Shown here piece by piece: positions 23,767 through 30,875 of a stretch of DNA of 33,081 nucleotides. Below the pieces are notes generated by a model, which made no database searches, had not been told where the DNA came from, and saw only the letters and a list, made by a program, of their open reading frames with translations. Both the position numbers and the translations under genes were made by a program. Each line of letters starts with the position of its first letter. Within the stretch, counting starts at the first letter, position 1. Origin of the DNA: Bacilli bacterium (lineage in GTDB: Bacteria; Bacillota_I; Bacilli_A; RF39; UBA660); contig JAFWKJ010000018.1 of assembly GCA_017511375.1 (NCBI GenBank), positions 139,115-172,195 of the forward strand, given 5' to 3'.

Positions 23767-24486
23767 ATGGAATTTGATTTTAGAATTAATGATTTTGAAG
23801 GCCCTTTAGATTTATTATTACATTTAATAAAAGAATCTAAAATGGATATTATGAATATTGAAATAGAAGAGATTACCAAACAATATGTGTCTTTTCTTGA
23901 ACAACAGGAGAAAATGAATCTAGAAGTATCTTCTGAGTATTTGGTTCTTGCATCTGAACTGATAGAGATTAAATCTAGAATGCTTCTTCCTAGAAGTGCG
24001 ATGGAAGAAGACAGTGAAGAAGGAGAAGATCCTCGAGAAGAATTAATTTCACGATTATTGGAATATCAAGCCTATAAAGATATTACAAGAGTTTTGCAAG
24101 AAAAAGAATTATTAAGAAAAGATATTTATACAAAGATTCCTGAAAGTATTTATAATTATGTAGAAGAGGATCATGAAATACATGCAGATGTAACGTTAGA
24201 GGATTTGGTGAATGCTTTACAAAATTATTATCAAAGAAAAGCAGATAAAAAACCTTTAAATACGAAGGTTACTGTGAATGAAATTAGTGTTTCTTCCAGA
24301 AGACATGATATTAAGAAATTATTAAAGAGTAAAAAACGTGTTTCTTTCTTTGAGTTATTTCCTGTTGTTACGAAGGAATATATTGTTGCGACTTTTTTAG
24401 CTATTTTAGAAATGGCTAAGAATAAAGAATTAGTAATTAAACAAGAAAATAACTTCGAAGATATTTATTGCGAGGTGGTAAAATGA
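23767..24486 (+). CDS. scpA: Segregation and condensation protein A
   Basis: A 239-residue kleisin that bridges SMC heads in the chromosome-condensing Smc-ScpAB complex. The N-terminus FEGPLDLLLHLIKESKMDI is diagnostic, ASELIEIKSRMLLP follows, and the C-terminal winged helix contains VVTKEYIVATFLAILEMAK. ATG at 23767 has CGGAGTGA upstream. The end overlaps scpB by ATGA. Confidence 0.96.
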   Translation: MEFDFRINDFEGPLDLLLHLIKESKMDIMNIEIEEITKQYVSFLEQQEKMNLEVSSEYLVLASELIEIKSRMLLPRSAMEEDSEEGEDPREELISRLLEYQAYKDITRVLQEKELLRKDIYTKIPESIYNYVEEDHEIHADVTLEDLVNALQNYYQRKADKKPLNTKVTVNEISVSSRRHDIKKLLKSKKRVSFFELFPVVTKEYIVATFLAILEMAKNKELVIKQENNFEDIYCEVVK

Positions 24487-25064
24487 AAGCAGTATTAGAA
24501 GGTTTGTTATTTGTAGTAGGGGAAGATGGACTTACTATTAACCAAATTGAGGATGTTTTAGAAGTAGATGAAGATACTGCTAAAGGCCTTGTGATGGAAT
24601 TAAAAAAGGATTATGAGGATGAGTCTAGAGGACTTAGAATTGATTTTTTAGGGAACCGTTTCAAGATTACTACGAAGTTTGAACATAAAGAGTATTATCA
24701 AAAGTTATTAGAGAATCCTGAAACGAATTTCTTAAGTCAAGCGGCTTTAGAAACGCTTGCGATAGTTGCTTATAATGAACCTGTTACTAGAGTACAAGTG
24801 GATGCTATACGTGGTGTTGGATCAACTTCAATTTTGAGGAAGCTTGTTGCCAAAGGTTTTATTAAAGAGGCAGGAAGAAGTGATATGCCTGGGAGGCCTA
24901 TCCTTTATGAAACTACGCATGAGTTTTTAGATTATTTTGGTCTTTCTTCTATTGAAGATTTACCTAATATGGAAGATATCATGAAAAAGGTAGAAGATTT
25001 TGAAGAAGATGAAAATAAAGATTTATACACTTCTCGTTATACGGAAATAGAGGAAGAGGAATAA
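24483..25064 (+). CDS. scpB: Segregation and condensation protein B
   Basis: A 193-residue double winged-helix partner of ScpA. LEGLLFVVGEDGLT near the N-terminus and ALETLAIVAYNEPVTR followed by IRGV (about residues 95-118) are family marks, then GRPILYETTHEFLDYFGL. ATG 24483 is used because GAGGTGG precedes it and it overlaps the scpA stop; the in-frame codon at 24468 is less likely. Confidence 0.95.
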   Translation: MKAVLEGLLFVVGEDGLTINQIEDVLEVDEDTAKGLVMELKKDYEDESRGLRIDFLGNRFKITTKFEHKEYYQKLLENPETNFLSQAALETLAIVAYNEPVTRVQVDAIRGVGSTSILRKLVAKGFIKEAGRSDMPGRPILYETTHEFLDYFGLSSIEDLPNMEDIMKKVEDFEEDENKDLYTSRYTEIEEEE

Positions 25065-25089
25065 AAAATACTAAAAAATAGTATTTTTT
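25063..25089 (+). terminator. Intrinsic terminator of scpAB
   Basis: Arms AAAAAATACTA (25063-25073) and TAGTATTTTTT (25079-25089), loop AAAAA. Confidence 0.85.
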
Positions 25090-25102
25090 CTTTTTCTTTT
25101 TA

Positions 25103-25111
25103 TGTTATAAT
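25103..25111 (+). promoter_or_regulatory. Extended -10 promoter of tRNA-Leu
   Basis: TGTTATAAT ends 11 bases before the tRNA 5' end. Confidence 0.7.
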
Positions 25112-25122
25112 GTTTATGTGTT

Positions 25123-25209
25123 GCTCCCATGGCGGAATTGGTAGACGCGGCAGACTCAAAATCTGTTTCTAGCGATAGAGTTCCGGTTCAAGTCCGGATG
25201 GGAGCACCA
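25123..25209 (+). tRNA. tRNA-Leu (anticodon CAA)
   Basis: Acceptor stem GCTCCCA (25123-25129) pairs with TGGGAGC (25199-25205), then discriminator A and encoded CCA. The D loop has AATTGGTAGAC. The anticodon stem GCAGA/TCTGT encloses CTCAAAA, giving anticodon CAA, which reads UUG. A long variable arm (CTA-GCGA-TAG) is the class II form expected for Leu. The T arm is TCCGG-TTCAAGT-CCGGA. It is a single tRNA with its own promoter and terminator. Confidence 0.97.
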
Positions 25210-25216
25210 TTGTTTG

Positions 25217-25249
25217 AAATGGTAAACATCTTGTTTCCCATTTGTTTTT
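25217..25249 (+). terminator. Intrinsic terminator of tRNA-Leu
   Basis: AAATGG/CCATTT (25217-25222, 25238-25243) plus inner AAAC/GTTT around ATCTT, with a t/c mismatch between, then GTTTTT. Confidence 0.75.
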
Positions 25250-25250
25250 A

Positions 25251-25259
25251 TGTTACGAT
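25251..25259 (+). promoter_or_regulatory. Extended -10 promoter of the structured RNA
   Basis: TGTTACGAT fits TGnTAnnAT and mirrors the tRNA promoter 150 bases upstream (TATGTTATAATG versus TATGTTACGATG). Confidence 0.5.
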
Positions 25260-25265
25260 GAATAT

Positions 25266-25378
25266 GAATGAAGGAGACTTCATATCATAATAAAGGGAAC
25301 ATTCGGTTTTAAGCTGAATGTCTACCTTAATAATATGGTGGACATTTAATTTCTTATGAAATTAAGTGCCATTTTTTT
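25266..25378 (+). ncRNA. Candidate structured small RNA or attenuator, about 110 nt
   Basis: No convincing ORF is present. Four hairpins can be drawn. A: ATATGAA/TTCATAT (25262-25268, 25279-25285), with GGAG in its loop. B: ACATTCGG/CTGAATGT (25299-25306, 25314-25321). C: GTCTACC/GGTGGAC (25320-25326, 25337-25343). D: TGG-a-CATTTAATTTC with its complement (25339-25353, 25358-25371), followed by seven T's, a typical terminator. C and D share 25339-25343, so they exclude each other, and B competes with the foot of C. That is the logic of a terminator/antiterminator switch. The ZIP transporter gene starts 91 bases later but has its own promoter, so this may be a free small RNA or a leader. I do not recognise a known riboswitch class. 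Confidence 0.55.
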
Positions 25379-25431
25379 ATTACTAAAACCAGTATGGTTA
25401 TGAGTAGTCAAATGAGAAAAATATTGTTTTG

Positions 25432-25440
25432 TGTTATAAT
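25432..25440 (+). promoter_or_regulatory. Extended -10 promoter of the ZIP transporter gene
   Basis: TGTTATAAT, exact TGnTATAAT, 29 bases before the ATG; AAGGAGATG follows. Confidence 0.65.
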
Positions 25441-25469
25441 AGGTATGTTGTTTTTAAGGAGATGAAATT

Positions 25470-26201
25470 ATGGGGTTACTTATTACCTTTATATTAGGAT
25501 TATTCTTTTTAGTAGGAGTCTTATTTGTACATTTTCAAAAGAATACAAAAGTAATTGAGTTTTATTCAATTTCGATTGCACTTGGTACAATGACAGCCCT
25601 TGTTTTATTTGATCTAGTACCAGAAATGTTGGAACACATGGAAGGCGTTTCGTTTATTTGGATTCTTTTTCTTATCCTACTTGGTATTGGAATACTAAAA
25701 GGACTAGATCACTTTGTTCCTGATCATGATGATCATGATGCACCTCATAAGTGTAGTGAAGGAAATTTAATTCATATTGGAATTGTATCTTTAGTAGCTA
25801 TTGTGCTTCATAATATTATTGAAGGAATGGCTGTTTATAGTTTAACCATTGAATCTATTAAGACAGGATTTTTGGTTGCGTTAGGGGTAGGACTTCATAA
25901 TATTCCTATGGGAATGGTGATTGCTACTACGATGGAACATGAACCTAAAAAGACTAAGATGATTGCGTATTGTTTTGCGGTTCTTTCTACTTTTATTGGA
26001 GGACTTCTTATGTTCTTCATTCACTCTATTGTGAGTGAGTTTGTGATTGGACTTTTGATATGTATTACTTTGGGAATGATTTTATATATTATTTTATTTG
26101 AACTTATTCCTCATATTCTTCATGCGAAAGAGCCTAAGAAATTTTTAATAGGATTTGTGATAGGAATGTCTGTTGTTTTTATCAGTATGTTATTTGAGTA
26201 A
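25470..26201 (+). CDS. ZIP-family divalent metal transporter
   Basis: A 243-residue membrane protein with seven to eight hydrophobic helices. A His/Asp-rich loop (about residues 85-97, DHDDHDAPHK) resembles the metal-sensing loop of ZIP proteins. The metal-binding helices read LHNIIEGMAVY (helix 4, near 113-123) and GLHNIPMGMVIATTM (helix 5, near 140-155). Helix 5 usually has HNIPEG; here Met replaces the metal-binding Glu, so one of the two transport-site metals may be lost. ZIPs move Zn2+, Mn2+ or Fe2+ inward. It is a single-gene unit with its own promoter; a structured RNA lies upstream. Confidence 0.88.
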   Translation: MGLLITFILGLFFLVGVLFVHFQKNTKVIEFYSISIALGTMTALVLFDLVPEMLEHMEGVSFIWILFLILLGIGILKGLDHFVPDHDDHDAPHKCSEGNLIHIGIVSLVAIVLHNIIEGMAVYSLTIESIKTGFLVALGVGLHNIPMGMVIATTMEHEPKKTKMIAYCFAVLSTFIGGLLMFFIHSIVSEFVIGLLICITLGMILYIILFELIPHILHAKEPKKFLIGFVIGMSVVFISMLFE

Positions 26202-26226
26202 AGGCTTGTAAATGGTTATATAATAT

Positions 26227-26257
26227 AAAAGAAAAATTATTATTTTTTCTTTTTTTA
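26227..26257 (+). terminator. A/T-only intrinsic terminator after the ZIP gene
   Basis: AAAAGAAAAA pairs with TTTTTCTTTT across a short loop, then a T-run. It is weak because the stem has only one G-C pair. Confidence 0.5.
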
Positions 26258-26284
26258 TGCTAAGTTATTATAGAGGTGATATAG

Positions 26285-27040
26285 ATGTCTGAGGTTGATG
26301 ATTTTATTTCTAAAACAAGGGAATGGACGGATGAGGATTCCATAAAAAGTTATATGGATGAAGCTTCTAAAATACAAAGCTCTGGAGTGGAAGCAGTTCT
26401 TGCCATAGCGGATTTAGATCCTAATGTTGATAAACTTCCGTCTATTGGGGTATTGTATCATAATAAAATGGTTGAATTATACCAATTGTTTCAGGAAAAG
26501 GGCCTTTCTTTTGCGCACTCCCTTGTTGTTTCATCTGTAGCTGGTTATTTTCATTCTTTAATCAATGAAGCAGTAGATTCTTTATCTAAGTATACAAATG
26601 CCAATAAAGGGAAAATATCTACGATTCGTAGGGCTATGGGTAAAAGTGTTGGATATAAATACTTAGAACGTTATATAGAAATTTGTAAGGAATTGGAAAA
26701 TTTCTCTTTGGAAAAGGATATTGATAAAGCCATTAATAGGGATCTTGACCAGGAGATGAAAAATCCGTGGTATATAGGAGGTATTAACTCTTTTGTTGAT
26801 GGGTATAATGAACAACTAGAAAAACTAGGATTACCTAATAGAATTGAATATCGAAAAGAAACGTTTAAAAAGACTCCGGAGGAAGTAGAAGAGAAAGCAA
26901 AAAAATCTATTCAAAAGCAAAGAGATAAACTTGAGAAGAAAGCTAAAACGGAAACAGACTATGAGTTAATTGCTATGATGGATGAGTATCTAGGTACTAA
27001 AAAAACATCTTTTGAAGATGAGAATCACAATCAAAAATAA
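26285..27040 (+). CDS. Soluble protein of unknown function
   Basis: A 251-residue, helix-rich, highly charged protein without a signal peptide or membrane helix. The C-terminal third (about 190-240) is a Lys/Glu-rich likely coiled coil (TPEEVEEKAKKSIQKQRDKL). No family is recognised. AGAGGTGAT precedes the ATG. It forms its own unit, ending in a hairpin that starts at the stop codon. Confidence 0.7.
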   Translation: MSEVDDFISKTREWTDEDSIKSYMDEASKIQSSGVEAVLAIADLDPNVDKLPSIGVLYHNKMVELYQLFQEKGLSFAHSLVVSSVAGYFHSLINEAVDSLSKYTNANKGKISTIRRAMGKSVGYKYLERYIEICKELENFSLEKDIDKAINRDLDQEMKNPWYIGGINSFVDGYNEQLEKLGLPNRIEYRKETFKKTPEEVEEKAKKSIQKQRDKLEKKAKTETDYELIAMMDEYLGTKKTSFEDENHNQK

Positions 27041-27063
27041 AGATATGGTGACATATCTTTTTT
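27039..27063 (+). terminator. Intrinsic terminator
   Basis: Arms AAAGATATG (27039-27047) and CATATCTTT (27052-27060), loop GTGA, T-run. Confidence 0.85.
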
Positions 27064-27069
27064 ATTATG

Positions 27070-27078
27070 TGTTATACT
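27070..27078 (+). promoter_or_regulatory. Extended -10 promoter of the FemX-like gene
   Basis: TGTTATACT, one base off TGnTATAAT, 23 bases before the ATG. Confidence 0.6.
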
Positions 27079-27101
27079 TGTAATGAATAGGAGAGAGAGA
27101 T

Positions 27102-28367
27102 ATGGAATTTGTTACCTTAACAGAAAAAGAGTTTTTAGAGTATTCAGAAAAAAGTCCAATTACTAGTTTCTTTCAAATGCCTCTTTGGGCGGAAGTAAAA
27201 AAAGAAAATGGATGGGACTCCTATTATGTTGGATTAAAGGACGGAAAAGAGATTGTTGCGGCTACTTTATTGTTATCTAAGAAAATTAAATTCTTTAAAA
27301 ATATGTTTTATGCTCCTCGTGGTTTTTTATTAGATTATAGTCGTTTAGATATTTTAGAAGAGTTTACAAAGGGAATCAAAAAATTCTTAAAAGATAAGAA
27401 TGCTTTGTTTTTAAAAATTAATCCCTATGTTGATTACCAAGAACGTACCGTAGATGGAGAAATTGTTCCTGATACCGAGAGAAATGACTTGATGGATAAA
27501 CTAAGGAGTTTAGGGTTTGTTCATAATGGATTTTATATTGATCAAGATAAGAAGACGGATTTAGAGCCTCGTTGGATATCTGTTTTAGATATTAATCATA
27601 TGACGATGGATGAGTTATATAGTCATATGAGAAAGAGTTGTAAGTGGAGGATTAATAATTCTCGTAAAAATTCTTTAAAGATAATAGAAGCTGATGAAGA
27701 AAATCTATTTGAATTTAAAAACTTAATGAAACATACGGCTGAAAGAAGAGAGTTTGTTGATAGACCCTTGTCTTATTACTTAAATATGTTTAAGATTCTA
27801 AAGGGAGAGAATCTTGTAAAAGTATTGTTAGTAGAAATTAATTTTAAAGAGTTACTTGATACTTCCAAAAAGAACTTAGAAGAGAATTCTCTTATGCAAA
27901 AGGAACTAAAAGAAAAGGGAAATCGAGATAAACAATTAAAAGAATTAGAACTTGAGAGAGAACGTTTGGAAGAAAAAATAGGGGTATTAGAATCTACCAT
28001 AGAGGAGTATGGAGAAAAGAAGATTATTGCTGGTGGATGGTATATGCTTTATGGAAGAGAAGTCAATTACTTATTTGGAGCTAGTTATAAACAGTTTATG
28101 AAATATAATTCTCAATATCTATTACAATATGAAATGATTGATTATGCTGTGAAGAATGGATATCAAGCATTTAATTTTTATGGAATTGATGGAAATTTTG
28201 ATGAGAAATCTAAGGGATTTGGATTGTTTGATTTTAAAAGAGGATTTAATGCCTGCGTTCATGAACTTGTAGGAGAATTTGATTTAATCATTGATCCTTT
28301 TCGCTATAGATTGTATCGATGTAGTTTTGCTTTTTATAAAAAAATTAAAAAAGTATTTAAGGGGTAA
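27102..28367 (+). CDS. FemX/FemAB-family peptidoglycan aminoacyltransferase
   Basis: Members transfer amino acids from aminoacyl-tRNA to the lipid II stem peptide to build the peptidoglycan cross-bridge. The 421-residue length fits. The N-terminal half has SFFQMPLWAEVKKENGW and YAPRGFLLDY (about residues 20-80), and the second GNAT-like domain has LKINPYVDYQ and MRKSCKWRINNSRK (about 173-186). A charged coiled-coil arm (about 245-305, KELKEKGNRDKQLKELELER) is the usual insertion of this family. The C-terminal part contains YLLQYEMIDYAVKNGYQAFNFYGIDG. GGAGAGAGA precedes the ATG. It is cytoplasmic at the membrane face. Which amino acid it adds cannot be told. Confidence 0.92.
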   Translation: MEFVTLTEKEFLEYSEKSPITSFFQMPLWAEVKKENGWDSYYVGLKDGKEIVAATLLLSKKIKFFKNMFYAPRGFLLDYSRLDILEEFTKGIKKFLKDKNALFLKINPYVDYQERTVDGEIVPDTERNDLMDKLRSLGFVHNGFYIDQDKKTDLEPRWISVLDINHMTMDELYSHMRKSCKWRINNSRKNSLKIIEADEENLFEFKNLMKHTAERREFVDRPLSYYLNMFKILKGENLVKVLLVEINFKELLDTSKKNLEENSLMQKELKEKGNRDKQLKELELERERLEEKIGVLESTIEEYGEKKIIAGGWYMLYGREVNYLFGASYKQFMKYNSQYLLQYEMIDYAVKNGYQAFNFYGIDGNFDEKSKGFGLFDFKRGFNACVHELVGEFDLIIDPFRYRLYRCSFAFYKKIKKVFKG

Positions 28368-28390
28368 ACATTGTTTTTCCTCTTTTTTTT
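28359..28390 (+). terminator. Intrinsic terminator of the FemX-like gene
   Basis: AAGGGG/CCTCTT plus AAAC/GTTT around ATT, overlapping the stop codon, then T-run. Confidence 0.6.
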
Positions 28391-28391
28391 G

Positions 28392-28400
28392 TGGTATACT
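28392..28400 (+). promoter_or_regulatory. Extended -10 promoter
   Basis: TGGTATACT, with AGGAGGG at 28411-28417 before the TTG start at 28424. Confidence 0.55.
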
Positions 28401-28423
28401 TTTAGAAGATAGGAGGGTTAAAT

Positions 28424-28948
28424 TTGAAAAAGATTTACATTGTATTATCTTATACAGGAACCATCCTTTCTAGAGCTATTAAATTGTATACTAGAAAAGA
28501 GTATTCTCATGTTTCTATTTCTTTGGATAAAAATATGGAGCATATGTATAGCTTTGGAAGGTTAAATGCATATAACCCTTTTATTGGAGGGTTTGTTCAA
28601 GAATCTCCTCATTTTGGAACCTTCAAAAGATTTAAACATAGTAAAATTAAAGTTTATTCTTTAAATGTGTCTGATGAAGATTATGAAAGAATCCAAGATA
28701 CGATTCATAAGTTTGAAATTAATCATGATAAATATGGATTTAATTTTATGGGGGTTGTTACAGCAGCGGGGAATTATCGTATGAGAAGAAAGTATTACTA
28801 CTATTGTGCGGAATTTGTCAAATATGTGTTAGAAAACACTAGTTTGAAATTGAATCTTCCTGAAATTGTTAAACCAGAAGACTTTCAAAAATTGGAAGGG
28901 TTACAAGAAGTTTTTACAGGTATTTTGAGTGATTATAAAGTTGCGTGA
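28424..28948 (+). CDS. Permuted NlpC/P60-like (YiiX/YaeF-type) protein
   Basis: A 174-residue protein. The order YSHVSISLD (His near residue 29) then YYCAEFVKYVLE (Cys near residue 128) is that of circularly permuted papain-like NlpC/P60 enzymes, in which His precedes the catalytic Cys. These cut amide or ester bonds in peptides or lipids. No clear signal peptide is seen, although the first 20 residues are moderately hydrophobic. The start is TTG at 28424, six bases after the excellent site AGGAGGG; no ATG is available nearby. It follows the FemX-like gene but has its own promoter. The substrate is unknown. Confidence 0.78.
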   Translation: MKKIYIVLSYTGTILSRAIKLYTRKEYSHVSISLDKNMEHMYSFGRLNAYNPFIGGFVQESPHFGTFKRFKHSKIKVYSLNVSDEDYERIQDTIHKFEINHDKYGFNFMGVVTAAGNYRMRRKYYYYCAEFVKYVLENTSLKLNLPEIVKPEDFQKLEGLQEVFTGILSDYKVA

Positions 28949-28955
28949 TTTTAAT

Positions 28956-28978
28956 AAAAAAATCATAGATTGTTTTTT
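28956..28978 (+). terminator. Weak A/T-rich terminator
   Basis: AATC/GATT extended by A-run/T-run past a bulged G, loop ATA. A competing hairpin, TGATTTT/AAAATCA, lies just upstream. Confidence 0.4.
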
Positions 28979-28988
28979 AAATGTATTG

Positions 28989-28994
28989 TATAAT
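28989..28994 (+). promoter_or_regulatory. -10 element of the SipW-like gene
   Basis: TATAAT in ATTGTATAATATTTG, 27 bases before the ATG; GGTGAT is the ribosome binding site. Confidence 0.5.
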
Positions 28995-29021
28995 ATTTGT
29001 ACTATTAGGTTGGTGATCTAA

Positions 29022-29594
29022 ATGAAAAAAGTATGGAGAATTCTTTGGGGAGTTTTGGAATGTATTATTATTGTTGTTACGATTATGATGACTGCCGTTT
29101 TACTTAGTAAAAATAAATATGGGTATACGCAGTTTGGTAACTATACGATTAGTACTATAGACCGTTTAGACTCAAAAGAGATGAAGGGGTTAAAAGCAGG
29201 AGATTTGCTTATTGTACATAATAAAAATGATATAAAAAAGGGAGATGTCATTTATTATTATGTGGTAAATGATGAGAGCTATTTAATTAGAAGTGATTCT
29301 GTAGCGGAAGTTGAAACAGATAATTATAATTCTATTTATACGATTGATAATGAAGGAATGATGTTAGTCTCTTCTAATAGAGTTCTTGGAAAAGACACGA
29401 TAGTTTGTCATAAATTGGGTAGTCTACTGGATACCCTTGAAAGTCGCCTTGGTTTCTTATTCTTAGTACTTTTACCTGTTATTGTTATCTTCATTTACCA
29501 AGTGTTTGAGTTGGTTAAAGTATTTAATGATGAGGTAGATAAAGCAGAAAAGACGGATAAAAAAGAGAAAGATAATAAAAAGAATAAAAAATAG
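29022..29594 (+). CDS. SipW-like signal peptidase I homologue with degenerate active site
   Basis: A 190-residue protein with one membrane helix at each end (about 8-28 and 143-166), the layout of SipW/archaeal-type (S26B) signal peptidases. MKGLKAGDLLIVHNKNDIKKGDVIYY is split here as MKGLKAGDLLIV, then KKGDVIYYYV; both match the family core (SMxPTIKxGDLxIV, IKxGDIIxF). Where the nucleophile motif should be SM, it reads SKEM, with Ser one place off, and the second motif (HRI/V) reads YLIRSDSV, without His. A Lys-rich tail ends the protein. It may be an inactive relative or use other residues. TasA-like and BspA-like proteins in the window are possible clients, by inference. Confidence 0.65.
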   Translation: MKKVWRILWGVLECIIIVVTIMMTAVLLSKNKYGYTQFGNYTISTIDRLDSKEMKGLKAGDLLIVHNKNDIKKGDVIYYYVVNDESYLIRSDSVAEVETDNYNSIYTIDNEGMMLVSSNRVLGKDTIVCHKLGSLLDTLESRLGFLFLVLLPVIVIFIYQVFELVKVFNDEVDKAEKTDKKEKDNKKNKK

Positions 29595-29645
29595 TTTTTC
29601 TATGATGGGTATCGATTTGTTTGATAGGATGAGAATGGTGATTTG

Positions 29646-29942
29646 ATGGAATTAGAAAATAAGTTTCGATATTTAGTAGGAGGGTATTATGGAGTTAGTT
29701 ATATGGATGAATACCCTTTAAAAGAATTTATCTTGAAAGATATAGAAAAATATATTAGAGATTTTATTGAAACCAATCCTATTTCTAATTTTGATTATAA
29801 AAAAGAGGCAATGAAGGTTAAAGAGCAAGTGAGTGAACGTGTCAAATTACAGGATGCTTTATTGGTACTTAATCAAATGAATGGACCAATGGATTTGGTT
29901 ATTATGATTAAACAAAGACTTAAAAAGATGGGTGTTAGATAA
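29646..29942 (+). CDS. Small soluble protein of unknown function
   Basis: A 98-residue, mostly helical, charged protein without membrane segments or Cys. ATG 29646 is preferred to TTG 29643 because GGTGAT lies five bases upstream of it. It begins 51 bases after the SipW-like gene with no terminator or clear promoter between, so it is probably in the same transcript. Its end lies inside a terminator stem. No family is recognised. Confidence 0.65.
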   Translation: MELENKFRYLVGGYYGVSYMDEYPLKEFILKDIEKYIRDFIETNPISNFDYKKEAMKVKEQVSERVKLQDALLVLNQMNGPMDLVIMIKQRLKKMGVR

Positions 29943-29959
29943 TTGACACTTCTTTTTTT
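29932..29959 (+). terminator. Intrinsic terminator
   Basis: GTGTTA/TGACAC (29932-29937, 29944-29949), loop GATAAT, then TTC and a run of nine T's. Confidence 0.65.
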
Positions 29960-29986
29960 TTAAAACTTTTTTTTCTAATCAAGATA

Positions 29987-29995
29987 TGATATATT
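29987..29995 (+). promoter_or_regulatory. Extended -10 promoter of the lipoprotein gene
   Basis: TGATATATT, 22 bases before the ATG at 30018. Confidence 0.45.
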
Positions 29996-30017
29996 TTTGT
30001 TGAAGGTAGGGATTCAA

Positions 30018-30842
30018 ATGAAGAAACGTTTTTTATTTGTTTTTACAGTTTTAGTTTTAGGTTTATTTTGTAGTGGCTGTGAAGGAGATGTTACACGAGC
30101 TATTAGACATGATGGCTTTAATGTAGGGGGAGACTTTATATGTGATGCTTTTATTGGAGAGGCAGCTACCGAAAGTGTTTACTTTTTTACAGGGAATCAC
30201 TTCATTACGACGAATGGAAGAATATATGAGTTATCTATAGGAAAAACGTTTGCGAATAATGCCAATTGTAAACCGGCAGATACGAGTATTCAGGTACTAG
30301 CTATATTTGATAATAGAATTGTAAAAGCGGTTGATGGAAGATATTATTCTTTGGTGAATCAAAATAATGGATCAGGAGCTTATCAGGAAATTACAGATAA
30401 TGATAATTCTTATGCTATTTATGATTTATTATTAAAACCAGATGATACGATTAAAGTAGGAACAGTAGATGCTAGTAATGGGGTTTATTATGTTTTAAAG
30501 AATGATGGAAATGTATATGATGTGACGATTCGTAAAGATAAAACAAATTCAACGCCTTCTATTTTAGGACAAACAGTTGTATATAGTCAGGATGACTATG
30601 GAGGACCTATTATTGATTTTAATTATAATGGTAATAGCGGGGCTACTTTTGTTCGTACCCAAACAAAGGCTTATCATTTAAATGCGATTAATTATGCGGA
30701 GTGTTCTAGATATGCAGATGTTGCTTGTGATTATCGTATGATGGAATCTGCTTCTTTCGCTGAGTATGGGGATTATATTCTAGCTTATAATGGAGCTATG
30801 ATTATCACGACTTATGGAAAGACATTTACAGTTGCGTCTTAA
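30018..30842 (+). CDS. Putative lipoprotein of unknown function
   Basis: A 274-residue exported protein. The N-terminus MKKRFLFVFTVLVLGLFCSGCEGD has a basic start, a hydrophobic core and Ser-Gly-Cys, so Cys near residue 22 is likely lipid-modified; Cys at -3 of the box is unusual. The mature part is rich in beta-type segments with repeated YxLxNDGxVYDV/GRYYSLVN-like units, reminiscent of a beta-propeller, though I cannot confirm it. ATG 30018 is chosen over TTG 29997 because AGGG lies seven bases before it and the signal peptide begins there. It is a single-gene unit with a strong terminator. Confidence 0.7.
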   Translation: MKKRFLFVFTVLVLGLFCSGCEGDVTRAIRHDGFNVGGDFICDAFIGEAATESVYFFTGNHFITTNGRIYELSIGKTFANNANCKPADTSIQVLAIFDNRIVKAVDGRYYSLVNQNNGSGAYQEITDNDNSYAIYDLLLKPDDTIKVGTVDASNGVYYVLKNDGNVYDVTIRKDKTNSTPSILGQTVVYSQDDYGGPIIDFNYNGNSGATFVRTQTKAYHLNAINYAECSRYADVACDYRMMESASFAEYGDYILAYNGAMIITTYGKTFTVAS

Positions 30843-30867
30843 GCAAAAGAATTTCTTTTGCTTTTTT
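30841..30867 (+). terminator. Intrinsic terminator of the lipoprotein gene
   Basis: Arms AAGCAAAAGA (30841-30850) and TCTTTTGCTT (30854-30863), loop of 3, T-run. Confidence 0.85.
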
Positions 30868-30875
30868 CTTTTATA

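Noticed and set aside
25299-25345. Words TCTACC and AATAATATGG as in purine riboswitches
   Set aside because: In purine riboswitches the AUAUGG loop comes before UCUACC, with a second loop CCGUAAA. Here the order is reversed and the P1 stem and second loop are missing.
25331-25378. GGTGGAC followed by a terminator as a T-box antiterminator
   Set aside because: The 14-base T-box consensus is not matched, there is no specifier stem region, and the leader is too short. The downstream gene is a metal transporter.
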